Under the pieces are notes generated by a model, which searched no databases, was not told where the DNA came from, and saw only the letters and a program-made list of their open reading frames with translations. Shown piece after piece: positions 26,236-34,828 of a DNA stretch of 64,000 nt (positions are counted from its first letter, which is position 1; each line of letters starts with the position of its first letter). The DNA is from Sinorhizobium saheli (GTDB lineage: Bacteria > Pseudomonadota > Alphaproteobacteria > Rhizobiales > Rhizobiaceae): contig NZ_LNQB01000071.1 in assembly GCF_001651875.1 (NCBI RefSeq), forward strand, positions 62,001 to 126,000. The letters are read 5' to 3'. Both the position numbers and the translations under genes were made by a program.

Positions 26236-26610
26236 TCAGTTTGCGGCTTCTTCGGCGGCGGCTTCGGTCTTCTTCGAAGCCTTCTTCGCCTTGCCGCCGC
26301 TGGCTGCGACGTCCAGGATGCGGACGGTCGTCTGATGCTGGCGATGGCCGCGCGAGCGCTTGGAGTTCTGGCGGCGGCGCTTCTTGAAGGCGATGACCTT
26401 CTTGGCGCGGCCCTGTCCCACGACCTCGGCGCTGACGACGGCACCTTCGACAAACGGAGCGCCGATGGTGGCATCGGCGCCGGTGCCGACCATCAGGATC
26501 TCGGTGAATTCGATCTTGTCGCCTTGGACGCCTTCCAGCTTCTCGATGGTGATGACGTCGTTGGCCGCCACGCGGTACTGCTTACCGCCGGTCTTGATGA
26601 CTGCGAACAT
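26236..26610 (-). CDS. rplU: 50S ribosomal protein L21
   Basis: 124-residue L21, a 23S rRNA-binding protein. It begins [20 protein letters not shown], with AAAGGAC before the ATG at 26610. The core ends near residue 100 ([20 protein letters not shown]) and is followed by a Lys/Ala/Glu-rich tail ([14 protein letters not shown]) that is absent from the short E. coli-type protein but common in rhizobia. First gene of the rplU-rpmA operon. Confidence 0.97.
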   Translation of the reverse strand: MFAVIKTGGKQYRVAANDVITIEKLEGVQGDKIEFTEILMVGTGADATIGAPFVEGAVVSAEVVGQGRAKKVIAFKKRRRQNSKRSRGHRQHQTTVRILDVAASGGKAKKASKKTEAAAEEAAN

Positions 26611-26781
26611 ATTTTGTCCTTTCATGTTCGGTCCGGCTCTTTGCCTTAAAAAGGCAAGGCCGTCTTTTTATCAGTCGTTACATTAGAGCGAAGCGCCTCG
26701 GGAAACCCTCGACCTTCGCCAGTGAACGGGCACGAACACCCGGGTCGCGGCGCGGGATGACCCCACACCACCTCATGGCGC

Positions 26782-26810
26782 GGATTACGGGAGTCGCCCT
26801 TGCTTGTCAA
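26782..26810 (-). promoter_or_regulatory. Candidate rplU-rpmA promoter
   Basis: On the minus strand CTTGACA (the -35 TTGACA complementary to 26805-26810), then a 17-base spacer and TAATCC (26782-26787). The -35 is a perfect match and the -10 is weak. It would give a leader of roughly 165 bases before rplU. Confidence 0.45.
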
Positions 26811-26851
26811 GGCGGAAGCCGCCCGATGGCAGATATTCTTCCAAAGAGCCC

Positions 26852-26880
26852 TTGCCAGCGGCAAAAACTGCCGCTATGTA
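26852..26880 (+). promoter_or_regulatory. Candidate tRNA-Ser promoter with palindromic spacer
   Basis: TTGCCA at 26852-26857 and TATGTA at 26875-26880, 17-base spacing. The whole spacer is a perfect inverted repeat, GCGGCA-AAAAC-TGCCGC. Transcription would start about 28 bases before the mature tRNA. Confidence 0.5.
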
Positions 26881-26914
26881 CCGCCCGCGCTCAAACAGCG
26901 CCAACCGGCCCCGC

Positions 26915-27006
<92 letters not shown>

Positions 27007-27258
27007 GGCAAATCTCGGCGATCGCCCCAAATGCGGATCTGTCCCCAGCTCACACCCGGGATGCCGTCTGGCTCACACGCTTAGTTACGGCTGACGTTTC
27101 GCGCGGAGATTCTTTCCCGCGTCCGTTTACTCATCAGTCATGTGGAACCGGTATTTCTCGCATAACTTGCCGAGAGGCGCGCTCTTACCATGGACGTTGT
27201 CGGTTCAGAGCACCTGCAGGCTAGGAAAGGTGTGCCACAATTCTACCGAGGCGGCGAC

Positions 27259-28455
27259 ATGGAAGCTTTAGCTTATCGAATTCTACAGATCGGAGAATTA
27301 GGCTCGCTCGCGTTGGCATGGGCGGTCCTATTCGTCTCGGCGGCGGCCGCCCTGGCTTTCACAAAGTACGAACTTAAGCTCAGCCGGCCAGCATACTTCC
27401 TGATAACGGGTCTGTCGTTCCTCCTTTGTGCAATGACTTCGCTTTTTGCTCTTGGAATCCAGGACGCCATTAAGAATGACTACCTCGCGGCAATCGTCGC
27501 CCTGAGCTATGGTTCGCTAATCCCAATCGGGGCTCTTGCCGGGATCAGCGCAGCGGCGCGGTCGAACGATGCTTATGGCACGCGAGACAAGTGGTTCCTG
27601 TCCTTTGTCCCATTCGCGAACCTGGCCTTGCTGTTCGCGGCGTCCCTGGAAAGGCCGGAATCGGGTATCCCGCGGGTCGTGAGGAGCATCGTGCTCGTCA
27701 CGTTGGGCGTCCTGATGATGGGAGCAGCAGAAGGGGTTAGCCGGTGGGTCGAGAGGCAGGCGGCTCAGGCAGCCGACGGAGCACAGAATGATGCGCAATT
27801 GCAAGATAAAGTCATCCGGTACGAGGTGCAGAATAATGGCTTGGAGGCATCTCTGAAGGAAGCGGCGGAAGCCATTCCCGTGCCAGCGAAGCTCGATGCC
27901 ATCACCAGCCTGAAGGCGGTAGAGGTCGACAAGGAGACGTTCCGTTACGTTTATGAAATTTCGGATAAAAACGCCAATTTTTCCAGTAGTTGGCAGGATA
28001 TAATGACAAATAGGTGGTGCAAGTCGCCGGACTTCAAGGCGATGATCGACTTAGGCGCAACCGTCGAAGGAAAGTACGTATCGCAAGACGGACAACAGCT
28101 TGCCAGCTTGCGGGTCAGCACGGCGTTGTGTGAGCAATGGCGATCCCAGTTCCAGAAGGCCATGGAGGACGCCGCCAACGCCATAAAGGGACCGACCAAG
28201 CTCGATGAGGTCACCACATTGATGGGCGCCGACTACAAGGACGGCACCTTCAGCTACTACTACACGTTTGCTTTGCTGCCGCGGGATCCTGCGTGGAAAG
28301 AATACATGAAGAACAGGTGGTGCCAGACTGATCAGTTCAAGGCAATGATGGCGGTGGACCTCGACATCCGCGGTGTCTACACGACCGAGACCAACGCGCC
28401 GATCGGCGAGGTTCTTGTCAATTCAAGGATATGCGGCACCTCAGCGCTCAATTAG
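27259..28455 (+). CDS. Membrane protein of unknown function with duplicated two-Cys C-terminal domain
   Basis: 398 residues from ATG 27259 (GAGGCGG upstream; an ATG at 27190 would add 23 residues). Residues about 15-160 hold five hydrophobic segments, including KWFLSFVPFANLALLF. After a short linker (about 161-204) come two related units. Unit 1 (about 205-292) has AKLDAITSL, FRYVYEI, NRWCKSPDFKAMI and LRVSTALC. Unit 2 (about 308-392) has TKLDEVTTL, FSYYYTF, NRWCQTDQFKAMM and VLVNSRIC. Each unit has two cysteines (C254/C291, C355/C392), suggesting a disulfide in the periplasm. No family recognised. Codon use is less GC-rich than in its neighbours, and its place just after tRNA-Ser suggests acquisition; no integrase or duplicated tRNA end is visible. 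Confidence 0.75.
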   Translation: MEALAYRILQIGELGSLALAWAVLFVSAAAALAFTKYELKLSRPAYFLITGLSFLLCAMTSLFALGIQDAIKNDYLAAIVALSYGSLIPIGALAGISAAARSNDAYGTRDKWFLSFVPFANLALLFAASLERPESGIPRVVRSIVLVTLGVLMMGAAEGVSRWVERQAAQAADGAQNDAQLQDKVIRYEVQNNGLEASLKEAAEAIPVPAKLDAITSLKAVEVDKETFRYVYEISDKNANFSSSWQDIMTNRWCKSPDFKAMIDLGATVEGKYVSQDGQQLASLRVSTALCEQWRSQFQKAMEDAANAIKGPTKLDEVTTLMGADYKDGTFSYYYTFALLPRDPAWKEYMKNRWCQTDQFKAMMAVDLDIRGVYTTETNAPIGEVLVNSRICGTSALN

Positions 28456-28458
28456 ACC

Positions 28459-28483
28459 GGGATGCGCTCACATGCGTTCGCGC
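28459..28483 (+). repeat. Element B, fragment
   Basis: GGGATGCGCTCACATGCG-TTCGCGCC, identical to the left end of copy 1, directly after the stop of the tRNA-adjacent membrane protein gene. The rest of the element is missing. Confidence 0.5.
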
Positions 28484-28528
28484 CTCGTGCGGTGCCCTGG
28501 CCTGGCGCCGGCGACACAGCCTTTCGCG

Positions 28529-29035
28529 TTATTCTCCTGCATTCCTCTTCAGCCACGGCTCCAAGGCCGCGATTACCGATAGTCTCAGACTGGCGTTGCG
28601 GGTGAGCGCGCGGGCGAGCGGGCGACCGTCGGGCGGGAAGCCCAGCTCGGCCATTACCTCGTCGGCTTTCAGCCGGCGCCGCGCCATTATCGACCGGATC
28701 GCGGCCACCGTCGCGGGAAGCAGGTAGCGGCCGCTGGCGATCGGCGCGGCCAACAGGTCGGCCGGACAGACGGTGGAGGGGGCTGCGTCGGCCGGGGGGA
28801 GCGCGCCGGTGGCGGCGAGCCAGGCGAGGAAGCCGTCGCGCTCGGCGTCGCTCGCCTTCAGCCAGGAATTCTTGAGCTTCTCCAGCCGCGTGCGCTCGGG
28901 CTTCAGGCCGGCAAGCACGAGCGCCTGGCGCAATGACGGGATCCGGCCGGCCGCGAAGGCGGCGTGGAGGTCCGGAAACTCGGCCTTGAGCCGCTGCAGG
29001 TGATAGGCCTCGTCGCGCTTCGTCTTCTTCGCCAT
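28529..29035 (-). CDS. Hypothetical protein (168 aa, helical, basic)
   Basis: 168-residue soluble protein starting MAKKTKRDEAYHLQRLKAEF with CGGAG upstream. Predominantly helical, rich in Leu, Ala, Arg and Lys; two halves joined by a Pro/Ala-rich segment (GALPPADAAPST). The second half reads RYLLPATVAAIRSIMARRRLKADEVMAELGFPPDGRPLARALTR-like sequence, suggesting a helix-turn-helix or other nucleic-acid-binding helical bundle, but I do not recognise a named family. No signal peptide or membrane segment. Codon use is typical of the core genome. Confidence 0.65.
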   Translation of the reverse strand: MAKKTKRDEAYHLQRLKAEFPDLHAAFAAGRIPSLRQALVLAGLKPERTRLEKLKNSWLKASDAERDGFLAWLAATGALPPADAAPSTVCPADLLAAPIASGRYLLPATVAAIRSIMARRRLKADEVMAELGFPPDGRPLARALTRNASLRLSVIAALEPWLKRNAGE

Positions 29036-29074
29036 CGTCTGCTCCGAAGGTGATTTCCGTCGTCCGAAAGCGCC

Positions 29075-29166
29075 GCGCTCGAATGCATTCAGGCGACGCG
29101 CTTCAGGGCCCTGCTTTCATGCCTGTCGTGTCGCAAGACCGCTGCACCCTTTCGGGCGACAGGCAT
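29075..29166 (-). repeat. Element C, copy 2 (inverted)
   Basis: Reverse-complement relative of 12763-12856: GAATGCATTCAGGCGACGCGC, TTCAGGGCCCTG, then the dyad ATGCCTGTCG ... CGACAGGCAT (29119-29166) around GCAAGACCGCTGCACCCTTTC. Diverged but co-linear. Confidence 0.5.
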
Positions 29167-29168
29167 TA

Positions 29169-29262
29169 GAGCATTTTGCATGGAGGTGGAATCACCTGAC
29201 GGCGCACGAATGCGGCAAAAACAGACAGATGAGCGGCGCGAACGCATGGGACCGCATCCCGC
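29169..29262 (-). repeat. Element B, copy 4 (inverted, near complete)
   Basis: GAGCATTTTGCATGGAGG, GGTGGAATCACCTGACG, CACGAATGCGGC, AACAGACAGATGAGCGGCG and GAACGCATGGGACCGCATCCC follow the reverse order of copy 1. It starts two bases after element C ends. Confidence 0.65.
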
Positions 29263-29377
29263 TCCAGCGCGCAGAAGGGCGGCGCGAGCAAATGCCGCGC
29301 TCAAGTTTTGCGCAAGTCAGCCTTCCTATCGTCGCGGGCACGGCCGGAATGCAATCCGGCGAAGGAAGGACGATGAG

Positions 29378-29539
29378 ATGTCTGACGATGTTGAGCCTTA
29401 CAGCGACCCGCAGGACGCGGCCGTTGCGCTGTTTCTCCTGAACAATGACGGCGACGAACTGACCGATGTCCTGGTCGCCGCGCTCGAGGACGCATTGCGC
29501 ATCCTCGACGAGGAGTGGCCGTCGCGGACCATGCATTGA
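29378..29539 (+). CDS. Small acidic protein of unknown function (53 aa)
   Basis: Begins [21 protein letters not shown], with GGAAGGAC upstream at acceptable spacing. Very acidic, with an amphipathic helix ([21 protein letters not shown]) that could be a protein-interaction segment. It is too short for confident family assignment, but the ribosome site, composition and codon use support translation. It lies between a repeat cluster and typA. Confidence 0.55.
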   Translation: MSDDVEPYSDPQDAAVALFLLNNDGDELTDVLVAALEDALRILDEEWPSRTMH

Positions 29540-29678
29540 GGCGACGCCCAAGCGGCAATGTGCGGCTGAGTGACCCCTCTGGCCCCTTTCGCGATCGCAA
29601 AAAAACCTGTATGAGCGCGGCAACTGAAAAAGCGGTGCCCGCCTTGCTGCGCGTGCCCAGAACTTTCCGAGAGAAAAA

Positions 29679-31505
29679 ATGAGCATTCGTAACATCGCGA
29701 TCATCGCGCACGTCGACCATGGGAAAACGACGCTCGTCGACGAGCTTCTGAAGCAGTCGGGCGCGTTTCGCGACAACCAGCGCGTCGCCGAGCGCGTCAT
29801 GGACTCCAACGACCTGGAAAAGGAACGCGGCATCACCATCCTCGCCAAGGCGACCTCGGTCGTCTGGAAGGGCGTGCGCATCAATATCGTCGACACCCCC
29901 GGCCACGCCGATTTCGGCGGCGAGGTCGAGCGCATCCTCAACATGGTGGACGGCGCGATCGTGCTCGTCGATGCCTCCGAGGGGCCGATGCCGCAGACGA
30001 AATTCGTCGTCGGCAAGGCGCTGAAGGTGGGGCTGAAGCCGATCGTCGCGATCAACAAGATCGACCGCCCGGATGGCCGTCACGAGGAAGTCATCAACGA
30101 GGTGTTCGACCTCTTCGCCAATCTCGACGCGACCGACGAGCAGCTCGACTTCCCGATACTCTACGGTTCTGGCCGCGACGGCTGGATGAACGTCAATCCG
30201 GAAGGGCCGAAGGACCAGGGCATGGCGCCGCTCTTCGACCTCGTGCTGAAGCACGTGCCGGAGCCGACGGTGGCCGAAGGCCCGTTCCGGATGATCGGCA
30301 CGATCCTCGAGGCGAACCCCTTCCTCGGCCGCATCATCACCGGCCGCATCCATTCGGGCTCGGTCAAGCCCAACCAGTCGGTCAAGGTTCTGGCGCAGGA
30401 CGGCACGGTGCTCGAATCCGGGCGTATTTCGAAGATCCTCGCCTTCCGCGGCATCGAGCGCCAGCCGATCGAGGAAGGCCAGGCGGGCGACATCGTCGCG
30501 ATTGCCGGCCTCACCAAGGGCACCGTCGCCGACACCTTCTGCGATCCCTCTGTCACCGAGCCGTTGAAGGCGCAGCCGATCGATCCGCCGACCGTCACCA
30601 TGTCCTTCATCGTCAACGATTCGCCGCTTGCCGGCACTGAGGGCGACAAGGTGACCTCGCGCGTCATCCGCGACCGGCTGTTCAAGGAGGCGGAGGGCAA
30701 CGTCGCGCTGAAGATCGAGGAATCCTCCGAGAAGGATTCCTTCTACGTTTCCGGCCGCGGCGAACTGCAGCTCGCGGTGCTGATCGAGACGATGCGCCGC
30801 GAAGGGTTCGAGCTTGCCGTCTCGCGGCCGCGCGTCGTCATGCACAAGGACGAGAGCGGCCAGCTTCTCGAGCCGATCGAGGAAGTGGTCATCGACGTCG
30901 ACGAGGAGCATTCCGGCGTCGTCGTGCAGAAGATGTCGGAGCGCAAGGCCGAGATGGTGGAACTGCGTCCGTCGGGCGGCAACCGCGTCCGCCTCGTCTT
31001 CTTCGCCCCGACCCGCGGCCTCATCGGCTACCAGTCGGAGCTTCTGACCGACACGCGCGGCACGGCGATCATGAACCGGCTGTTCCACGATTATCAGCCC
31101 TACAAGGGCGAGATCGGCGGCCGCATCAACGGCGTGCTGCTCGCCAATGAGCCGGGCGAGGCGGTCGCCTACGCGCTCTTCAACCTCGAAGACCGCGGCC
31201 CGATGGTGATCGAGCCGGGCGAGAAGGTCTATGAGGGCATGATCGTCGGCATCCACACCCGCGACAACGACCTCGAGGTCAACGTCTTGAAGGGCAAGAA
31301 GCTCACCAACATGCGCGCCGCCGGCAAGGACGAGGCCGTCCGCCTGACGCCGCCGATCCGAATGACGCTCGAGCGGGCGCTCTCCTGGATCCAGGACGAC
31401 GAGCTCGTCGAAGTGACGCCGAAGTCGATCCGGCTGAGGAAGCTCCACCTCGACCCGCACGAGCGCAAGCGCTTCGAGAAGGCCCGCACGGCCGGCGCGG
31501 CGTAA
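29679..31505 (+). CDS. typA: Translational GTPase TypA/BipA
   Basis: 608-residue ribosome-associated GTPase that aids 50S assembly and growth at low temperature or under stress. G1 is [17 protein letters not shown]3 [15 protein letters not shown]4 [11 protein letters not shown]-like domains III and V and the BipA-specific C-terminal domain ([39 protein letters not shown]) follow. Length and all blocks are intact. A RIME repeat and a good terminator lie downstream. Confidence 0.98.
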   Translation: MSIRNIAIIAHVDHGKTTLVDELLKQSGAFRDNQRVAERVMDSNDLEKERGITILAKATSVVWKGVRINIVDTPGHADFGGEVERILNMVDGAIVLVDASEGPMPQTKFVVGKALKVGLKPIVAINKIDRPDGRHEEVINEVFDLFANLDATDEQLDFPILYGSGRDGWMNVNPEGPKDQGMAPLFDLVLKHVPEPTVAEGPFRMIGTILEANPFLGRIITGRIHSGSVKPNQSVKVLAQDGTVLESGRISKILAFRGIERQPIEEGQAGDIVAIAGLTKGTVADTFCDPSVTEPLKAQPIDPPTVTMSFIVNDSPLAGTEGDKVTSRVIRDRLFKEAEGNVALKIEESSEKDSFYVSGRGELQLAVLIETMRREGFELAVSRPRVVMHKDESGQLLEPIEEVVIDVDEEHSGVVVQKMSERKAEMVELRPSGGNRVRLVFFAPTRGLIGYQSELLTDTRGTAIMNRLFHDYQPYKGEIGGRINGVLLANEPGEAVAYALFNLEDRGPMVIEPGEKVYEGMIVGIHTRDNDLEVNVLKGKKLTNMRAAGKDEAVRLTPPIRMTLERALSWIQDDELVEVTPKSIRLRKLHLDPHERKRFEKARTAGAA

Positions 31506-31530
31506 GCGGCCTTCTTATTCTTAGGGGGAC

Positions 31531-31696
31531 GCCCCTCATCCCGCTGCCGCGACCTTCTCCCCGTTCTGACGGGGAGAAGGGGTATGCCGCGCCGTTAAAG
31601 TCCCCGGCGAATACGGAAATAAACCACGGTGCTGCCCGCGAACTCCCTTCGCCCGTCTTTACGGGGCGAAGGTGGCCGGCAGGCCAATCGAGGGGC
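31531..31696. repeat. RIME-type intergenic repeat, copy 4 (long)
   Basis: GCCCCTCATCCCGCTGCCGCGACC, hairpin CTTCTCCCCGTTCTGACGGGG, a spacer, a second hairpin CCCTTCGCCCGT/ACGGGGCGAAGG and a terminal GGGGC. About 40 bases longer than copy 2 owing to the central spacer. Confidence 0.7.
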
Positions 31697-31723
31697 AAAC
31701 ACATGCCCGTCCGCCGCGTTTGC

Positions 31724-31750
31724 AAACCCCGGAGCGATCCGGGGTTTTTT
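31724..31750 (+). terminator. Intrinsic terminator after typA
   Basis: AACCCCGGA-GCGA-TCCGGGGTT (9-bp stem, 4-base loop) followed by TTTT. It lies about 220 bases after the typA stop, beyond the RIME copy. The rest of the 31506-31899 space holds no gene. Confidence 0.88.
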
Positions 31751-31899
31751 GCTGTGTGTGCCTTTCGCGACCGGCTTGCGGACAAAGTTAAAAAGGCGTT
31801 AACCTTCGGCAAGAAGCCGTTAAAGTTGCCTGTGGGTTAACGCCAGGCGGCGGGCCGGCGGGATTCCGGTTCGGCGGAGCGTGTGGTTAGAGTCGAGTC

Positions 31900-32406
31900 A
31901 TGAAGACTGTTTCGATCGAGGTCAGGCCCGGGGAGCCGCATGAGGCGGCGGCGATCGCCGACGTGCATCGCGTTTCCTGGCTGCAGACCTATGGCGGTCT
32001 CATCCCGCACCGCCCCCTGGTCCGGATGGTCAACCGCCGCGGCGAAACGTGGTGGCGGAAGGCGACGCGGGGGCCGGCGACGCTGCTCGTCGTCGACGTT
32101 GCGGGGACGATAGCCGGCTATGCGACGCTGGGCTTGAGCCGGGCGCGGGCGCTGCCGCAGGAGGGCGAGATCTACGAGATCTACCTGCGCCCGGAATATC
32201 AGGGCATCGGCCTCGGCCGCATCCTCTTCGGCGAGGCAAAGAGCCTCCTCAATTCGCTCGGCTGCGAGGGCCTCGTCGTCTGGTGCCTCGAGGACAGCGA
32301 GCTCGCCTATAACTTCTTCCTTTCGGCCGGCGGCCGCGATGTCGCCGAGGGCATGGAAGACTTTGGCGAAAAGCACCTGAAGAAGGTCGGCTTCGTCTGG
32401 AAGTGA
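31900..32406 (+). CDS. GNAT family N-acetyltransferase
   Basis: 168-residue single-domain acetyltransferase. [23 protein letters not shown] is the typical N-terminal half; the cofactor loop is in [19 protein letters not shown] (Q/RxxGxG/A), and [18 protein letters not shown] is the final strand-helix. Substrate not predictable. It stands alone between a terminator and ppa. Confidence 0.87.
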   Translation: MKTVSIEVRPGEPHEAAAIADVHRVSWLQTYGGLIPHRPLVRMVNRRGETWWRKATRGPATLLVVDVAGTIAGYATLGLSRARALPQEGEIYEIYLRPEYQGIGLGRILFGEAKSLLNSLGCEGLVVWCLEDSELAYNFFLSAGGRDVAEGMEDFGEKHLKKVGFVWK

Positions 32407-32581
32407 GTGCTTCCACCGTCTCTGCGCGTTCCACGGTAGGCGGACGCCCCGGCGCGGCTTCGCCCACATTTGGCCGCGTCGTCCGCCTAGAGCAATCTGC
32501 CCGTCGGACGAAAGTCATGTTGCATCGCGGCATGTTTCCCTTTATCCGACGGGGCGACTTTTCAATAACCTGGAGGTGCTC

Positions 32582-33115
32582 ATGCGGATCGACGCGATTT
32601 CCATCGGAAAGAATCCACCGGAAGATGTCAATGTGATCGTGGAAGTCCCCGTCGGCGGGCATCCGATCAAGTACGAGATGGACAAGGAGGCCGGCACGCT
32701 GGTCGTCGACCGCTTCCTCTATACGCCTATGACCTATCCGGGCAATTACGGCTTCGTCCCGCACACGCTTTCCGATGACGGCGATCCGATCGACGTGCTG
32801 ATCTGCAATACGCGTCCGCTCATCCCGGGCTGCGTCATCAATGTCCGGCCGATCGGCGTGATGATGATGGAAGACAATTCCGGCAAGGACGAGAAGGTCA
32901 TCGCCGTGCCGTCGGGACATCTCACCAAGCGTTACGACAAGGTGCACGACTATACCGACCTGCCGGAAATCACCCTCAAGCAGATCGAGCACTTCTTCGA
33001 GCACTACAAGGATCTGGAGCCCGGCAAGTGGGTGAAGATCTTCGGCTGGAAGGATGCGAGCGTCGCCCGTCAGCTGATCGTCGAGGCGATCGAGCGCGCC
33101 AAGGCGAAGAAGTAA
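32582..33115 (+). CDS. ppa: Inorganic pyrophosphatase
   Basis: 177-residue family I soluble pyrophosphatase, hydrolysing PPi and so driving biosynthesis. Core: [39 protein letters not shown], the metal-binding [10 protein letters not shown], and KDEKVIAVP. Start at ATG 32582, with GGAGG five bases upstream. Monocistronic; convergent with yggU. Confidence 0.97.
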   Translation: MRIDAISIGKNPPEDVNVIVEVPVGGHPIKYEMDKEAGTLVVDRFLYTPMTYPGNYGFVPHTLSDDGDPIDVLICNTRPLIPGCVINVRPIGVMMMEDNSGKDEKVIAVPSGHLTKRYDKVHDYTDLPEITLKQIEHFFEHYKDLEPGKWVKIFGWKDASVARQLIVEAIERAKAKK

Positions 33116-33436
33116 TCATTCCGTCCCGCCGACGAGTTCGGCGAGGCGTTTCCTGATCTCCTCCGGGTCGGCCTCGATCCGGAGGATTTTTTTGCGCTGC
33201 GTGTCGCCGGAGACGAGCGTGATCCGGTTCCTGGCGATGCCGAGCGCCTTGGCGAGGACGATGACCAGCGCCTCGTTCGCCTTGCCCTTTTCCGGTACCG
33301 CGCGCACCCGCACCTTGAGGTGCTCCGCGCCGTCGGCCGCCGTTTCAAAGCCGTCGATCGCGTCGCGGCCGCCGTTCGGCGTCAGCCGCACGGTCAGGCG
33401 GACATGGTCTTCGTGGCTGGTCAGCGCCGCGTGCAC
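33116..33436 (-). CDS. yggU: DUF167/YggU family protein
   Basis: 106-residue YggU-fold protein (RLTVRLTPNGGRDAIDGF, VRVRAVPEKGKANEALVIVLAKALG), a small alpha/beta protein of unknown role found in all domains. It starts with GTG at 33436 directly after the yggT stop (TAA-GTG), so the two are translationally coupled; this yggT-yggU order is conserved. Confidence 0.9.
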   Translation of the reverse strand: MHAALTSHEDHVRLTVRLTPNGGRDAIDGFETAADGAEHLKVRVRAVPEKGKANEALVIVLAKALGIARNRITLVSGDTQRKKILRIEADPEEIRKRLAELVGGTE

Positions 33437-33733
33437 TTATATGCCGATCACCGCCGAAGCGACCGTGGTGTTGAGGAAGTACCAGATGAAATAGAGGATA
33501 ACCAAAACGACCAGCGGCGAGAGATCGACGCCGCCCATGTCCGGCAGCACGCGGCGGATCGGCCTGTAGAGCGGCTCGGTCAGTTGATAGAGCGAGCGGC
33601 CGATCATGTTGATCGCGTGGTTGTTCACGTTGATCACGTTGAAGGCATAGAGCCAGGAGAAGATGGCCGAGGCTATGATCAGGAACCAGGCTATGTTGAT
33701 AATGAAGTTCAAGGTTGCGATGACAGCAATCAT
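33437..33733 (-). CDS. yggT: YggT family membrane protein
   Basis: 98-residue protein with two YggT segments: IINIAWFLIIASAIFSWLYAFNVI near the N-terminus and LVVLVILYFIWYFL near the C-terminus, joined by the family motif LYQLTEPLYRPIRRVLPDMGGVDLSPL. It belongs to the YCF19/YggT family implicated in osmotic tolerance and cell-division-related membrane functions. Start at 33733 because GGAGACTGGC precedes it; an ATG ten codons earlier lacks a ribosome site. Confidence 0.9.
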   Translation of the reverse strand: MIAVIATLNFIINIAWFLIIASAIFSWLYAFNVINVNNHAINMIGRSLYQLTEPLYRPIRRVLPDMGGVDLSPLVVLVILYFIWYFLNTTVASAVIGI

Positions 33734-33821
33734 GCCAGTCTCCAATTCGTTGTCTACCGACATGTAGACATTGGGAACTGAACGGGCAAGTGCGCTGCGG
33801 GGCGCGGCGCGATCATGTTTG

Positions 33822-33890
33822 GAGCATTTTGCAGCCAGGTGGAATCACCTGACGTGGCACAAATGCGGCACAAACAAACAGATGGAGCGG
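33822..33890 (-). repeat. Element B, copy 5 (inverted)
   Basis: GAGCATTTTGCAGCCAGGTGG, AATCACCTGACG, GCACAAATGCGGC and ACAAACAGATGGAGCGG, in the same order as the inverted copy at 29169. The far third is missing. A RIME copy begins about 80 bases further on. Confidence 0.65.
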
Positions 33891-33971
33891 CGGCCTCTTC
33901 CGGGCGAGGGGCGTCTTTCGCTTGCCGCGCATCTTCTTTCTATGTTGGGGGTGATCGTACCGTTGGAGAAG

Positions 33972-34085
33972 GCCCCTCATCCGCCTGCTGGCACCTTCTC
34001 CCCGTTTTGGCGGGGAGAGGGGACACGCGGCGCCGCCTCAGCCCCTTCTCCCCGTCAAAACGGGGAGAGGGCTGGGGTGAGGGGC
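33972..34085. repeat. RIME-type intergenic repeat, copy 5 (complete)
   Basis: GCCCCTCATCCGCCTGCTGGC start, hairpins CTTCTCCCCGTTTTGGCGGGG and CTTCTCCCCGTCAAAACGGGG, and a GTGAGGGGC end forming the outer inverted repeat. With element B it fills the 33734-34097 spacer; no gene is seen there. Confidence 0.75.
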
Positions 34086-34097
34086 ATTTGTTGCCAC

Positions 34098-34826
34098 TCA
34101 GGGCGTTTCTGTCGCCTCGCCGCGCAGGAAGATCAATTCGAGGAAATTCTCCATCCAGGTGCGCAAGGGGTGGTCGTGGAGCATCCGGCCCTCGAGATGC
34201 GCCTTGCCCATCTGGGCGCCCGGGAGGACGAAGCGGTGGGCGCCGTGCACGACCCAGCGGTGCATCATCGCCCGCGTCAGCTCGCCGTGGAACTGGATGC
34301 CCCAGGCGTTCTCGCCGTAGCGGAAGGCCTGGTTCGGGTAGGTATCGCCGGTTGCCAAGAGCTCTGCCCCCTTGGGCAGGTCGAAGCCCTCGCGGTGGAA
34401 ATGATAGACCATGGCCGGCCAGTCCATCAGCGCCCTGCCGGCCTCCGTGGCCCGCAACGGATACCAGCCGATCTCGGTCATGCCCTCGTGGTGGGGCGCG
34501 ACCTTGCCGCCGAGATTGCGGGCGAGCATCTGCGCCCCGAGGCATATGCCGAGATAGGGCTTGTTTTCGAGAAGCGGCACCGACAGCCAGTCGATCTCGC
34601 GGCGGACGAAGTCCTCCTCGTCGTTCGCGCTCATCGGTCCGCCGAAGATGATCGTGCCCGAGTGGCCCTCGAGCGTCGGCGGCAACTCGTCGCCCAGCGC
34701 CGGGCGGCGGATATCGAGCGGGAAGCCCTTCTGCTGCAGAATGTGGCCCACCCGGCCAGCACTCGACCGCTCCTGGTGGAGCACGATGAGGACGGGTCTT
34801 TTGGCGTCGCTCGCTTCCTGCGGCAT
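34098..34826 (-). CDS. Class I glutamine amidotransferase-like protein
   Basis: 242-residue single-domain amidotransferase (GMP-synthase-like GATase type 1). The nucleophile is C95 in YLGICLGAQML; the His of WGIQFHGE completes the usual triad, and IIFGGPMSAND is the oxyanion strand. Free-standing members of this family include putrescine-degrading gamma-glutamyl hydrolases and enzymes of unknown substrate. Start at ATG 34826, with AGGAAAG. It follows the TerB-like gene by two bases, indicating an operon. Confidence 0.85.
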   Translation of the reverse strand: MPQEASDAKRPVLIVLHQERSSAGRVGHILQQKGFPLDIRRPALGDELPPTLEGHSGTIIFGGPMSANDEEDFVRREIDWLSVPLLENKPYLGICLGAQMLARNLGGKVAPHHEGMTEIGWYPLRATEAGRALMDWPAMVYHFHREGFDLPKGAELLATGDTYPNQAFRYGENAWGIQFHGELTRAMMHRWVVHGAHRFVLPGAQMGKAHLEGRMLHDHPLRTWMENFLELIFLRGEATETP

Positions 34827-34828
34827 CG

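Larger units (their letters stand above)
26611..26914 (-). other. rplU leader region and tRNA promoter region, no gene seen
   Basis: About 300 bases between the divergent rplU and tRNA-Ser. The rplU side has a CCTT-rich leader with a small TTTTTAAGGCAA structure; candidate promoters for both directions are listed separately. I see no open frame with coding character. Confidence 0.6.
29036..29377. other. Intergenic region composed of two abutting repeats
   Basis: Holds an inverted element C (29075-29166) directly joined to an inverted element B (29169-29262), then about 115 bases of unassigned sequence before the small gene at 29378. No other open frame looks real. Confidence 0.6.
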
